A DNA stretch of 64,000 nucleotides, taken from positions 2,046,001 through 2,110,000 of the forward strand of contig NZ_JANADO010000001.1 of assembly GCF_024199845.1 (NCBI RefSeq), written 5' to 3'. This document shows positions 8,980 to 17,231 of the stretch, piece by piece; within the stretch, counting starts at the first letter, position 1; every line of letters begins with the position of its first letter. The stretch is from Bradyrhizobium sp. CCGB12. GTDB lineage: Bacteria > Pseudomonadota > Alphaproteobacteria > Rhizobiales > Xanthobacteraceae. Position numbers and translations under genes: made by a program. The notes beneath the pieces were generated by a model. That model was given only the letters and a program-made list of their open reading frames with translations, did no database searches and was not told the origin of the DNA.

Positions 8980-10995
8980 ATGTTCAAACGCATTCTGATC
9001 GCCAATCGCGGCGAAATCGCCTGCCGGGTCATCAAGACTGCCCGCCGGATGGGAATTCAGACGGTCGCGGTCTATTCCGAGGCCGACCGCGACGCCCTCC
9101 ATGTCGAGATGGCCGACGAGGCCGTGCTGATCGGTCCGCCTGCTGCGGCCGAGAGCTATCTGGTGATCGAGAAGATTGTTGAAGCCTGCCGCAAGACCGG
9201 CGCCGAGGCCGTGCATCCCGGCTACGGCTTCCTGTCCGAGCGCGAGGCGTTTCCGCGCGCGCTGGAGGCGGCCGGCATCGTCTTCATCGGCCCGAACCCG
9301 GGCGCGATCGCGGCGATGGGCGACAAGATCGAATCCAAGAAGGCAGCCGCCAAGGCCAACGTCTCGACCGTGCCCGGCTATCTCGGCGTCATCGAGGACG
9401 ACAAGCACGCGGTCCGCATCGCCAACGAGATCGGCTATCCCGTGATGATCAAGGCCTCCGCCGGTGGCGGCGGCAAGGGCATGCGCATCGCGCATTCCAA
9501 GGCCGAGGTCGCCGAAGGCTTCAATCTCGCCAAGGCGGAGGCCAAGGCCTCGTTCGGCGACGACCGTGTCTTCGTTGAGAAATTCATCGTCGATCCCCGC
9601 CACATCGAGATCCAGGTGCTGGGCGACAAGCACGGCAACGTGATCTATCTCGGTGAGCGCGAATGCTCGATCCAGCGCCGCAATCAGAAAGTCATCGAGG
9701 AGGCGCCATCGCCGCTGCTCGATGAGGCCACCCGCCGCAAGATGGGCGAGCAGGCCGTCGCGCTGGCCAAGGCGGTGAATTACGATTCCGCCGGCACCGT
9801 CGAGTTCGTCGCAGGGCAGGACAAGAGCTTTTTCTTCCTGGAGATGAACACGCGCCTCCAGGTCGAGCATCCCGTCACCGAACTCGTCACCGGCATCGAT
9901 CTCGTCGAGCAGATGATCCGCGTTGCCGCCGGCGAGAAGCTCGCCATCGCGCAGAAGGACGTCACGCTGACGGGCTGGGCGGTGGAGTCGCGCCTCTATG
10001 CGGAAGATCCCTTCCGCAACTTCCTGCCCTCGATCGGGCGCCTGGTGAAATACCGCCCGCCGGCGGAAGTGAGCCAGGACGGCATCACCGTGCGCAACGA
10101 TACCGGCGTGCAGGAGGGTGGCGAGATATCGATCCACTACGATCCGATGATCGCGAAGCTCGTCACGCATGCGCCCTCGCGCGCAGCCGCCATCGAGGCG
10201 CAGGCGACCGCGCTGGATTCGTTCTATGTCGACGGCATCAGGCACAACATCCCGTTCCTGTCGGCGCTGATGCATCATCCGCGCTGGCGCGAGGGCCGGC
10301 TGTCGACCGGCTTCATCGCCGAAGAATTTCCCAAGGGTTTTGCGGTGCGCGTGCCCGAGGGCGAGGTCGCGCGGCGCATCGCCGCGGTCGGCGCCGCCAT
10401 CGATCATGTGCTCGGTGAGCGCAAGCGGCAGATCTCGGGGCAGATGGGCGGGCGCGTCGTGCAGCGCGAGCGCCGCCGCGCGGTCTGGCTCGACCGCCAG
10501 GAGATTTTGCTCGAGGTCGGCCGCGAGGGCGATGCGATCGCGATCCGCTTCATCGATGCCGACGGCAAGGCCGGCAATTCGCATCTGTTGCAGTCGCCGT
10601 GGAAGCCGGGCGATCCGGTCTGGCAGGGCACCATCGACGGCCATTTCGTCGCGGTGCAGGCGCGGCCGATTGCGAACGGCATCCGCCTCGCGCATCAGGG
10701 TGTCGAGGTGCCGGTCTACGTCTGGACCGAAACGGAAGCGACATCCGCGCGGCTGATGCCGGTTACGACGGCCTCCGACACCGGCAAGAAGCTGCTCTGT
10801 CCGATGCCGGGCCTCGTGGTCTCGATCGCGGTGAGCGAAGGGCAGGAGGTCAAGGCCGGCGAAACACTCGCCGTCGTCGAAGCCATGAAAATGCAGAACG
10901 TGCTGCGTGCCGAGCAGGACGGCACCGTGAAGAAGATTCACGCCAGCGCCGGCGCGACGCTCGCGGTGGACGCGCTGATTTTGGAGTTTGCGTAG
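8980..10995 (+). CDS. pccA: Propionyl/acetyl-CoA carboxylase alpha subunit (biotin carboxylase plus biotin carrier)
   Basis: 671 residues. It starts MFKRILIANRGEIACRVI, the hallmark of biotin carboxylases, followed by the ATP-grasp domain with the glycine-rich loop ASAGGGGKGMR and the ERECSIQRRNQK and EMNTRLQVEHPVTE motifs. A BT (subunit-contact) region occupies about 470-590. The C-terminal biotinyl domain carries VEAMKMQN, with the biotin lysine at K637. Together with a beta carboxyltransferase (not in this window) it makes methylmalonyl-CoA from propionyl-CoA. The length and the fused BC-BT-BCCP order favour PccA over AccC. It may also take acetyl-CoA or another acyl-CoA. Confidence 0.92.
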   Translation: MFKRILIANRGEIACRVIKTARRMGIQTVAVYSEADRDALHVEMADEAVLIGPPAAAESYLVIEKIVEACRKTGAEAVHPGYGFLSEREAFPRALEAAGIVFIGPNPGAIAAMGDKIESKKAAAKANVSTVPGYLGVIEDDKHAVRIANEIGYPVMIKASAGGGGKGMRIAHSKAEVAEGFNLAKAEAKASFGDDRVFVEKFIVDPRHIEIQVLGDKHGNVIYLGERECSIQRRNQKVIEEAPSPLLDEATRRKMGEQAVALAKAVNYDSAGTVEFVAGQDKSFFFLEMNTRLQVEHPVTELVTGIDLVEQMIRVAAGEKLAIAQKDVTLTGWAVESRLYAEDPFRNFLPSIGRLVKYRPPAEVSQDGITVRNDTGVQEGGEISIHYDPMIAKLVTHAPSRAAAIEAQATALDSFYVDGIRHNIPFLSALMHHPRWREGRLSTGFIAEEFPKGFAVRVPEGEVARRIAAVGAAIDHVLGERKRQISGQMGGRVVQRERRRAVWLDRQEILLEVGREGDAIAIRFIDADGKAGNSHLLQSPWKPGDPVWQGTIDGHFVAVQARPIANGIRLAHQGVEVPVYVWTETEATSARLMPVTTASDTGKKLLCPMPGLVVSIAVSEGQEVKAGETLAVVEAMKMQNVLRAEQDGTVKKIHASAGATLAVDALILEFA

Positions 10996-11032
10996 AGCGT
11001 GTGAGTGGGGCTCTCGCCGGGCCCTACACACA

Positions 11033-11114
11033 CCGTCATTGCGAGCGCAGCGAAGCAATCCAGACTGCCTCTGCGGAAAGATTCTGGATTGCTTCGCTGC
11101 GCTCGCAATGACGG
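11033..11114. repeat. Perfect 32-bp inverted repeat, dispersed palindromic element
   Basis: Arms at 11033-11064 and 11083-11114 are exact reverse complements around an 18-base spacer. The arm begins CCGTCATTGCGAGCGCAGCG and ends GCAATCCAGA. Transcribed, it would form one very stable hairpin, with its 5' arm starting 38 bp after the pccA stop and its 3' arm ending 40 bp before the next gene. From memory, elements with this wording (the GTCATTGCGAGCGCAGCGAA type) are scattered in many copies through Bradyrhizobium and related genomes. It may stabilise the pccA mRNA or reduce read-through. Confidence 0.85.
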
Positions 11115-11153
11115 AGTATGTTGCGGCTGCGTCGCAACAGTTGAGAGGACACC

Positions 11154-12020
11154 ATGGCCTTTCGTTCCCGCCGCGAGAAACTGCGTTCCATCCTGTCGGG
11201 CGCGGCCTGCGTTCACCCGGGGTCGGTCTACGACGCCATCTCGATCCGCATTGCCGAGGATCTCGGTTTTCCGCTCGGCATGTTCGGCGGTTCGGTGGCC
11301 TCGCTCGCGGTGCTCGGCGACCCCGACGTCACGCTGATCACGCTCACCGAGCTTGCCGAGCAGATGCGGCGGATGTCGCGCGCCTCCGCGCTCCCCGTCC
11401 TCGTCGATGCCGATCACGGCTACGGTAATGCGCTGAACGTGCGCCGAACGGTGCAGGAGCTGGAGACGGCGGGTGCCGCCGGCCTCACCATCGAGGATAC
11501 GCTGCTGCCGGCGTCGTTCGGCGAGGCGAAGACGCAGCTGATCCCGCTCGAGGAAGGCATAGGTAAGATGAAGGCGGCGCTCGACGGCCGCAGCGATCCC
11601 TCGCTGGTCATCATGGGCCGCACGGGCGCTGCCTCGATCACATCGATCGAAGACGCGATCCGCCGCGCCAGGGCTTATGAGGCGACTGGTGTCGATGCGC
11701 TGTTCTTCACCGGCATCAAGTCGCGCGCGGAGCTCGAAGCGATTTCATCCGCCACGCAGCTGCCGATCGTGCTCGGTGGCGCGCCGGACGAATTGAACGC
11801 GATCGATTATCTCAAGGGCCAGCGCGTGCGCATCGCACTCCAGGGTCATGCACCGATCGCGGCTGCAACGCAGGCCGTATACGAGACTCAGAAGGCCTTG
11901 CGTGAGGGCGTGGCGCCGAAAGCGCTGAAGGGATTGCCCACGGCAGAACTGACTGGCCGCGTCATGCGCGAGGCCGACGTGAAGGCGCGCAGCGCCGACT
12001 TTCTTGGGCTGAAGACATGA
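11154..12020 (+). CDS. Isocitrate lyase/PEP mutase superfamily protein, oxaloacetate decarboxylase-like
   Basis: 288 residues forming one TIM-barrel domain. It has the superfamily's metal-binding elements GGSVAS (46-50), DADHGYGN (85-92) and TIED (112-115), but not the KKCGH cysteine loop of isocitrate lyase. The pattern fits the oxaloacetate decarboxylase / carboxyphosphonoenolpyruvate-mutase-like branch, which removes CO2 from oxaloacetate or similar 2-oxo acids with Mg2+. The ATG follows GAGAGGACACC. The acylphosphatase ATG overlaps its stop (ATGA), so the two are co-translated. The exact substrate is uncertain. Confidence 0.83.
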   Translation: MAFRSRREKLRSILSGAACVHPGSVYDAISIRIAEDLGFPLGMFGGSVASLAVLGDPDVTLITLTELAEQMRRMSRASALPVLVDADHGYGNALNVRRTVQELETAGAAGLTIEDTLLPASFGEAKTQLIPLEEGIGKMKAALDGRSDPSLVIMGRTGAASITSIEDAIRRARAYEATGVDALFFTGIKSRAELEAISSATQLPIVLGGAPDELNAIDYLKGQRVRIALQGHAPIAAATQAVYETQKALREGVAPKALKGLPTAELTGRVMREADVKARSADFLGLKT

Positions 12021-12316
12021 GCCGGGCGATCCTCCAGGTCGTGATCCGCGGCCGCGTGCAGGGCGTCGGCTACCGCGCCTGGGTCGAGTACCAGGCGACC
12101 GCCAGCGGTTTGGAAGGCTGGGTCCGCAACCGCCGCGACGGCAGCGTCGAAGCGCTGTTCGCAGGCATGCCAAAGCACGTTGCCGGCATGGTGGCGCTGT
12201 GCCGCCACGGCCCGCCGTCCTCGCGTGTGGACAGCGTCACCAGCGAGACCGCCGGTGCCGATGAGCTGGACCTGCGCCGGGCAGGGGAGGCGTTTTCAGT
12301 GTTGCCGACGGTGTGA
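12017..12316 (+). CDS. acyP: Acylphosphatase
   Basis: 99 residues with the signature [11 protein letters not shown] (catalytic R20) and [13 protein letters not shown] (catalytic N38). Both residues needed to hydrolyse acyl phosphates are present. The ATG overlaps the stop of the upstream decarboxylase-like gene by four bases. The C-terminus is ordinary for the family apart from a short divergent tail. It is a small cytosolic enzyme, and its link to the upstream gene is probably by transcription only. Confidence 0.9.
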   Translation: MSRAILQVVIRGRVQGVGYRAWVEYQATASGLEGWVRNRRDGSVEALFAGMPKHVAGMVALCRHGPPSSRVDSVTSETAGADELDLRRAGEAFSVLPTV

Positions 12317-12350
12317 GAGCCGAACTCCTCTACGCGCGGGAGGTGCGCTC

Positions 12351-12375
12351 CCTCGCCCCGTTCTTACGGGAGAGG
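12351..12375. terminator. Hairpin between convergent acyP and kinase genes
   Basis: CCTC-(gc)-CCCGT-tctt-ACGGG-(a)-GAGG forms an interrupted stem. A second small hairpin, GGGAG-N5-CTCCC, sits just before it at 12338-12352. Both fall in the 63-bp gap between the two convergent stops, where a shared terminator would be expected. The CCCGTTCTTACGGG core resembles a short sequence scattered in Bradyrhizobium genomes (recollection). No T-run is present. Confidence 0.4.
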
Positions 12376-12379
12376 TGAG

Positions 12380-13900
12380 TCACCGCGGCAGCTTGGCGAT
12401 GGCTTCGCTGAGCTCGTGAATCTCGTAGGGCTTGCGCAGGATCGGGAAATCGCCGCGCACGCCGGCGGCGACCTCGCTGTAGCCGGTGGCGAGCAGGATC
12501 GGCAGACCGGGGCGGATCTGGCGCAGGTGCTGGGCGAGGCTGAGCCCGTCCATCTTGCCGGGCATGACGATGTCCGAGAACACGAAGTCGACGCCGTTCG
12601 TCTCGATCTCGCGCAACGCGGCTTCGGCATCGGCGACCCTGCGTACGCTGTAGCCGAGCTGTTCCAGCAGGCCGACGCTGACGGATGCGACGTCGGGATT
12701 GTCCTCGACCAGCAGCACCGTGCCGCTGCCACGGAACGGCGATGCTCCCGCCGTCTCGCGCGATGGCGCTTCGTCTGCGCGCGGCAGGAGGATGGTGAAG
12801 GTGGTCCCTTTGCCGAGTCTGCTTGTGACCTTGATTGTGCCGCCCGCCTGATGGGCAAAGCCATGCACCTGGGAGAGGCCGAGGCCGGTGCCTTTTCCGA
12901 TCGGCTTGGTCGTGAAGAACGGCTCGAAGATCTTGTCGAGGACGTCGTCGGGAATGCCGATCCCGGTATCGGTGACGTCGATCGCGATGAAGTCGCCGGC
13001 GAGGGGGGGCTCGTCGAGCGCGATGTTGTGCGCTCCGATCGTCACCGTGCCCCCATCGGGCATCGCATCGCGGGCATTGATGACGAGGTTAAGCAGGGCG
13101 GTCTCGAGTTCGGAGACGTCCGTCTTGATCGGCCAGAGGTCGCGGCCGATGTCGAAGGCCAGACGCACGGAGCTGCCGACGCCGGCATCGAGCACTTCGC
13201 GGATCGCCGTGATGCGCTCGGCGAAGTCGACCGCCTGCGGATTGACGCTCTGCCGCCGCGCGAAGGTGAGGAGCTGGTTGGTCAGTGCTGCGCCGCGCTT
13301 GGTGGCGGTCTCGATGGCGGAGATCGCACGCTGAAGCTTGGCCTCGTCGTGGGCCCCTCTCTTCAGCATGTGAAGGCTGCCGCTGATGATCATCAGCAGG
13401 TTGTTGAAGTCGTGGGCGACCCCGCCGGTGAGCTGGCCGAGCGCATCGAACTTCTGGGACTCGGCGAGCTGCTTCTGCATCGCCTCGAGCTTGATCTGCG
13501 TATTGCGGCGTTCGGTGATGTCGCGCGTGATCTTGGCGAAACCGACCAGCTCGCCGTCCTCATAGATCGGATCAATCACCACGCTGGCCCAGAAGAACGT
13601 GCCGTCCTTGCGGACGCGCCAGCCGTCCTCCTCGTAGCGGCCCTTTTCCCGCGCGATGCCCAGCGCCCGTGCGGGCTTGCCATTGGCGCGGTCGGTCTCG
13701 GTGTAGAAACGGGAAAAATGCTGGCCGAGGATCTCCCCGGGCGAATAACCCTTGATGCGCTCGCCGCCGATGTTCCAGCTCGTGATGATCCCGGTGGGAT
13801 CGAGCATATACAGGGCGTAGTCGGCCACCCCTTCAACCAACAGCCGGAAACTGCGTTCGCTCTCGAACAAGTCTCTCTGCTGACTGGACTTTTTTACCAT
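12380..13900 (-). CDS. Soluble single-PAS hybrid histidine kinase with C-terminal receiver
   Basis: 506 residues. A PAS/PAC domain at about 14-130 ([17 protein letters not shown]...[12 protein letters not shown]) precedes HisKA with [11 protein letters not shown] (H163), HATPase_c ([32 protein letters not shown]) and a receiver at about 390-506 with D443 ([12 protein letters not shown]). It has no membrane segment. Kinase core and receiver closely resemble the larger hybrid kinase at 5031-7520, so the two are probably paralogues. The PAS domain is of the kind often seen in light- or redox-responsive proteins, but no cofactor residue can be assigned. No separate response regulator is adjacent. 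Confidence 0.9.
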   Translation of the reverse strand: MVKKSSQQRDLFESERSFRLLVEGVADYALYMLDPTGIITSWNIGGERIKGYSPGEILGQHFSRFYTETDRANGKPARALGIAREKGRYEEDGWRVRKDGTFFWASVVIDPIYEDGELVGFAKITRDITERRNTQIKLEAMQKQLAESQKFDALGQLTGGVAHDFNNLLMIISGSLHMLKRGAHDEAKLQRAISAIETATKRGAALTNQLLTFARRQSVNPQAVDFAERITAIREVLDAGVGSSVRLAFDIGRDLWPIKTDVSELETALLNLVINARDAMPDGGTVTIGAHNIALDEPPLAGDFIAIDVTDTGIGIPDDVLDKIFEPFFTTKPIGKGTGLGLSQVHGFAHQAGGTIKVTSRLGKGTTFTILLPRADEAPSRETAGASPFRGSGTVLLVEDNPDVASVSVGLLEQLGYSVRRVADAEAALREIETNGVDFVFSDIVMPGKMDGLSLAQHLRQIRPGLPILLATGYSEVAAGVRGDFPILRKPYEIHELSEAIAKLPR

Positions 13901-14010
13901 TCCGAACCCCGCCTCGACGGGGACAAACGTCGCAGGGTCGGGATTGTTCCCCGATCTGGGACATTTTTAGGCAAACATCGCTGGCCCGTATGCAAATCAA
14001 CCGTCCGCAC

Positions 14011-14057
14011 TTGACAGGAAAGCAGTATCGTCAGATATTTCTGTTATGACAGAAATA
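14011..14057 (+). promoter_or_regulatory. Probable leaderless promoter with palindromic operator over the start codon
   Basis: TTGACA (14011-14016) and GATATT (14034-14039) are 17 bp apart, so transcription should begin at about 14045-14046, which is the ATG itself. No ribosome-binding site precedes that ATG. A palindrome with 9-bp arms (14036-14044 and 14049-14057; inner arms ATTTCTGT / ACAGAAAT) covers the -10 region, the expected transcription start and the first codons. A MarR/GbsR dimer bound here would block its own promoter. The start site and autoregulation are inferred. Confidence 0.6.
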
Positions 14058-14603
14058 ACCGGAAAGAAGAAACTCCCGGCCGCCGTCGAGCGCTTCATCC
14101 TGCATTGGGGCGATATGGGGGACGGGTGGGGCGTCAACCGCTCGGTCAGCCAGATCCACGGGCTGCTCTATCTGGCCGAGGCGCCGATGACGGCCGAGGA
14201 CATCGCCGACACGCTCGGTATGGCGCGCTCCAATGTCTCCAACTCGCTGAAGGAGCTGCTCGCCTGGAACCTGATCCGGCGGGTGCCGATCCTCGGTGAT
14301 CGCCGCGACCATTACGAAGCCGAGACCGACATCTGGGAGGTTGCGGCCAGGATCGCGGCGCGGCGCAAGGAGCGGGAGATCGATCCGGCGATCGTGGCGC
14401 TCAGGGCGTGCGTGTCCGATGCTACCGACGATCCCACCATCAATCCGGTCGCGAGCAAACGGCTGAAGGAGATGCTCGCCTTCACCGAGCTCGCCGACCA
14501 CTGGTTCATGCAGATGCTGAAGGTGCCGCGGCCGCGGCTGGTTGCCTTGATGCGGCTTGGCGAGAAGATCGCCAACCTGCTGCCGCTGGGCAAGGCCAAA
14601 TAG
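14046..14603 (+). CDS. GbsR/MarR-family transcriptional regulator
   Basis: 185 residues. The N-terminus carries ERFILHWGDMGDGWGVNRS and the winged helix unit MTAEDIADTLGMARSNVSNS (about 58-77), both typical of the GbsR subgroup of MarR regulators, which often control compatible-solute or membrane-stress genes. The C-terminal half is helical and probably makes the dimer and effector contacts. The ATG is chosen because it sits at the predicted transcription start inside a palindrome. It is the first gene of a probable three-gene unit with the DUF4166 protein (16 bp downstream) and the membrane/epimerase fusion. Confidence 0.88.
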   Translation: MTEITGKKKLPAAVERFILHWGDMGDGWGVNRSVSQIHGLLYLAEAPMTAEDIADTLGMARSNVSNSLKELLAWNLIRRVPILGDRRDHYEAETDIWEVAARIAARRKEREIDPAIVALRACVSDATDDPTINPVASKRLKEMLAFTELADHWFMQMLKVPRPRLVALMRLGEKIANLLPLGKAK

Positions 14604-14619
14604 TATTGAGGAGGGTGCG

Positions 14620-15285
14620 ATGACGTCGGCTCGATTATCAGGCTCCAACGCATCGACCTCCACTCACACAAGATTGCTCGACGATCGCCGTTTCCGCGCG
14701 CTGCTGTCGGACGAGGATTGGGGCCGCTTGCCGCTCGCGACCTGGCGGCGCTTCTCCAAACGCGTCGCCGACGGCGACAGCGTCGTCTATGTCGGAATCG
14801 TCGACGAGGTCTCTTTCAGCGACATCGGCTGGTGGCTCGCGCAAGCAGCAAAGCTGATCGGCGGGCCATTGCCGACCGGCCGCGACACCGGCGTGCCGAT
14901 GATCGTGACTGTTACCGAGGACGGGGCGACCGGCGGCCAGACCTGGACCCGCATCTGCGCGCGCAAGCGCGGCTTTCCGCAAGTCATCCATTCTGCAAAA
15001 CGCTTCGCCGGCCCGACCGGCCTCGAAGAATATGTCGGCTTCGGCGTCTCGATGGCGCTCCGCATCGCGGTCGAGGACCAGACGCTGACCTTTCGCAGCG
15101 CTGGCTACGGGCTCCAGCTCGGACGCCTGTGGATCCCGCTGCCGCCATGGCTCACGCCGGGCGATCTTACGGTGACGCATCGCGATCTCGGCGAGGGCGC
15201 CTTCCGCTTCACCCTCGATGTCATTCATCCGCGTTACGGCGCGCTGATCCACCAGTCCGCCGTGTTCAGGGAGGCCGTGTCATGA
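14620..15285 (+). CDS. DUF4166-domain protein
   Basis: 221 residues, soluble. After a Ser/Thr-rich start, the protein matches the DUF4166 pattern: a segment with LGRLWIPLPPWLTPGD, a GEGAFRFTLDVIHPRYGALIHQ C-terminus, and a central SAKRFAGPTGLEEYVGFG. Its biochemical function is not known. The ATG at 14620 follows GAGGAGGGTGCG, a strong ribosome site. The stop overlaps the next ATG (ATGA), so it is translationally coupled to the membrane/epimerase protein. DUF4166 is often found next to or fused with NAD(P)-binding proteins, in keeping with this arrangement. Confidence 0.8.
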   Translation: MTSARLSGSNASTSTHTRLLDDRRFRALLSDEDWGRLPLATWRRFSKRVADGDSVVYVGIVDEVSFSDIGWWLAQAAKLIGGPLPTGRDTGVPMIVTVTEDGATGGQTWTRICARKRGFPQVIHSAKRFAGPTGLEEYVGFGVSMALRIAVEDQTLTFRSAGYGLQLGRLWIPLPPWLTPGDLTVTHRDLGEGAFRFTLDVIHPRYGALIHQSAVFREAVS

Positions 15286-16718
15286 CGCCGCTATTGTGGA
15301 CGCTCATCGCCATCCAGATCGCGATGGGCGTGTTCGACACCTTCTATCACCACGAATTCACCGAGCGTCTGGCCTGGCGTCCGTCGCAGCGCTTCGAGCT
15401 GAAGCTGCACGGGATCCGCAACATGCTGTATGCGTTGCTGTTCCTCGTGCTCGGCTGGCTTGAGGTTCATGGCGTGCTGGCGCTGCTGATTGTCGCGGTG
15501 CTGGTCGCCGAGATCGTCATCACGCTGATGGATTTCGTCGAGGAGGATCTGAGCCGAAAGCTGCCCGCGAGCGAGCGCATCAATCACACGCTGCTCGCGA
15601 TCAACTACGGCGCGATCCTGGTCCTGCTGCTGCCGGTGCTGATCGATTGGGCGATGCAGCCGTTCGGTGTGAGCGTCGTCAATCAAGGCCCGCTCAGCAT
15701 CGCCGCGAGCGCCTGCGCGGTCGGGGCGGCGCTCTGCGGCGTCAGGGATTTTGCGGCGATGCGCCGGCTCGGCCGCATGCGAAGCGTTCCCGCGCCCGGG
15801 CTTGTCGACAAGCTCACTGGCCGCAAGACCGTGCTGATATCAGGCGCCACCGGCTTCATCGGCACTCGCCTCGCCGCAAGCCTCAGTGGGGCAGGGCATC
15901 ACGTCATCGCGCTGATCCGCAACCCCGCCAAGGCCGAGATGTTGCCGCCGCCGGTGACGCTGATCACCAGCCTCGATCAGCTTGCCGCGGACACGCAGAT
16001 CGACGCCATCGTCAATCTCGCGGGCGAGCCGATCGGCAACGGCCTGTGGACCGAGGCGAAGCGCGCAAAGATCATCGACTCGCGCATCGACATGACCGGC
16101 GAGGTCGTCAAGTTGATCGCGCGGCTCAAGCGCAAGCCCGACGTGCTCGTCAGCGGCTCCGCCATCGGCTGGTACGGATTGTGGGCCGACCAGGTGCTGA
16201 CGGAATCGGCCAAATCGCATACCTGCTTCAGTCACGAGCTCTGCGCGGCCTGGGAGAAGGCGGCGCGGCCGGCGGAGGAGCTGGGCGTGCGCGTGGTCTA
16301 TTTGCGCATCGGCCTCGTGCTCGGCACGGAGGGCGGCTTCATCACGCGCATGCTGACGCCGTTCGAGTTCGGGCTCGGTGGTCCCATCGGCACCGGACGG
16401 CAGTGGATGTCCTGGATCGAGCGCGACGACCTGATCCGGCTGATCGCCTACGTGATGGCAACGCCCGATCTCACTGGGCCCGTCAACGCCACCGCGCCGA
16501 TCCCGGTCACCAACGCAAAGTTCACGGAAGAGCTCGGTCGCCGGCTGCACCGGCCCGCCGTGTTCCGTATTCCCGGTGGCCTCTTGCGCCGGATCGGCGG
16601 CGGCTTCGCCGACGAGCTTCTGCTCGGCGGCCAGCGCGTGCTGCCGAACAAGGCGCTGAGCCGCGACTTTGTGTTCAGGCACGAGACGCTGCGCAGCGCG
16701 TTCGAGGCGATCCTGTGA
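15282..16718 (+). CDS. Fusion of a polytopic membrane domain and a TIGR01777-type NAD(P)-dependent epimerase
   Basis: 478 residues. Residues 1-160 form about four membrane helices. The polar residues in and beside them are striking: D19, H23, H24, E25, H43, H63, E77, D84, E87, E88, D89, E98 and H102. Such clustering suggests a metal site (inference). Residues 183-478 are an extended SDR of the TIGR01777 epimerase family, with GATGFIG (189-195), VNLAGEPIGNGLW and the SGSAIGWYG active-site region. The ATG overlaps the DUF4166 stop. The substrate is unknown. Co-transcription with a GbsR regulator points to a condition-dependent membrane or lipid modification. Confidence 0.82.
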   Translation: MTPLLWTLIAIQIAMGVFDTFYHHEFTERLAWRPSQRFELKLHGIRNMLYALLFLVLGWLEVHGVLALLIVAVLVAEIVITLMDFVEEDLSRKLPASERINHTLLAINYGAILVLLLPVLIDWAMQPFGVSVVNQGPLSIAASACAVGAALCGVRDFAAMRRLGRMRSVPAPGLVDKLTGRKTVLISGATGFIGTRLAASLSGAGHHVIALIRNPAKAEMLPPPVTLITSLDQLAADTQIDAIVNLAGEPIGNGLWTEAKRAKIIDSRIDMTGEVVKLIARLKRKPDVLVSGSAIGWYGLWADQVLTESAKSHTCFSHELCAAWEKAARPAEELGVRVVYLRIGLVLGTEGGFITRMLTPFEFGLGGPIGTGRQWMSWIERDDLIRLIAYVMATPDLTGPVNATAPIPVTNAKFTEELGRRLHRPAVFRIPGGLLRRIGGGFADELLLGGQRVLPNKALSRDFVFRHETLRSAFEAIL

Positions 16719-16778
16719 GGTGATGTCATGGCTCATGATACCCTGTCTCGCGTGATATAAGGCTGGCTTCGCGGCTGC

Positions 16779-17231
16779 ATGGCCGCGACCGTCACATTGG
16801 ACGCGTTCGTGCTCGTAAGCGTGGCCCTGTTCGGCGGAGGCCCAGCCGAACTCATGATACTCGTCGTGATGATGCTCATGTTCGGATTGCCGCTGACCAT
16901 GGTCTTGACCTGTCTGCTGTCTGGGCTTCCGGCTGCTATGGCCATATGGTTTGGCGAATGGCTCGCCATACGTTCGGTCGTGTTCTATGCCAGTGCTGGA
17001 GCTTCGATCGGCGCCCTGATTGGGGCGCTCATCTTCCCGAGGGTTCTTCCCCCAATTGTCATCTTCGCCACCGCAGGCTGTCTGGCAGGAATCGTCTACT
17101 GGTTGTCAGCGGGGAGGTCTGCGGGTCATCGGCGGGGCGATGATCCGACAGATCGACGTCTCAACTGGCTGGCGTGCTCCGGAACGTCGCTGCGATTGTG
17201 CGCAGTGCGGCGAGTTTTGTGGGGTCACTGA
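16779..17231 (+). CDS. Small membrane protein, C-terminus possibly altered
   Basis: 150 codons. Residues 20-110 contain three or four hydrophobic segments (AELMILVVMMLMFGLPLT, GASIGALIGALIFP, IVIFATAGCLAGIVYWL) and look like a genuine inner-membrane protein. From about residue 112 the reading becomes Arg-, Cys- and Trp-rich and runs 71 bp into the 3' end of the convergent LysR gene, which is unlike a natural end. A frameshift near 17115 or simple erosion may have removed the true stop. AAGGCTGG lies before the ATG. The function is unknown. Confidence 0.5.
   Translation: MAATVTLDAFVLVSVALFGGGPAELMILVVMMLMFGLPLTMVLTCLLSGLPAAMAIWFGEWLAIRSVVFYASAGASIGALIGALIFPRVLPPIVIFATAGCLAGIVYWLSAGRSAGHRRGDDPTDRRLNWLACSGTSLRLCAVRRVLWGH

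Noticed and set aside
8773..11058. A 761-codon open frame on the minus strand opposite pccA
   Set aside because: It is the antisense of a clear carboxylase gene. It is open only because of GC-rich third positions, with His/Arg/Asp/Ala composition and no domain. The same holds for long antisense frames at 880-2199, 12416-14014, 28576-30345, 53974-55656 and 57567-58790.
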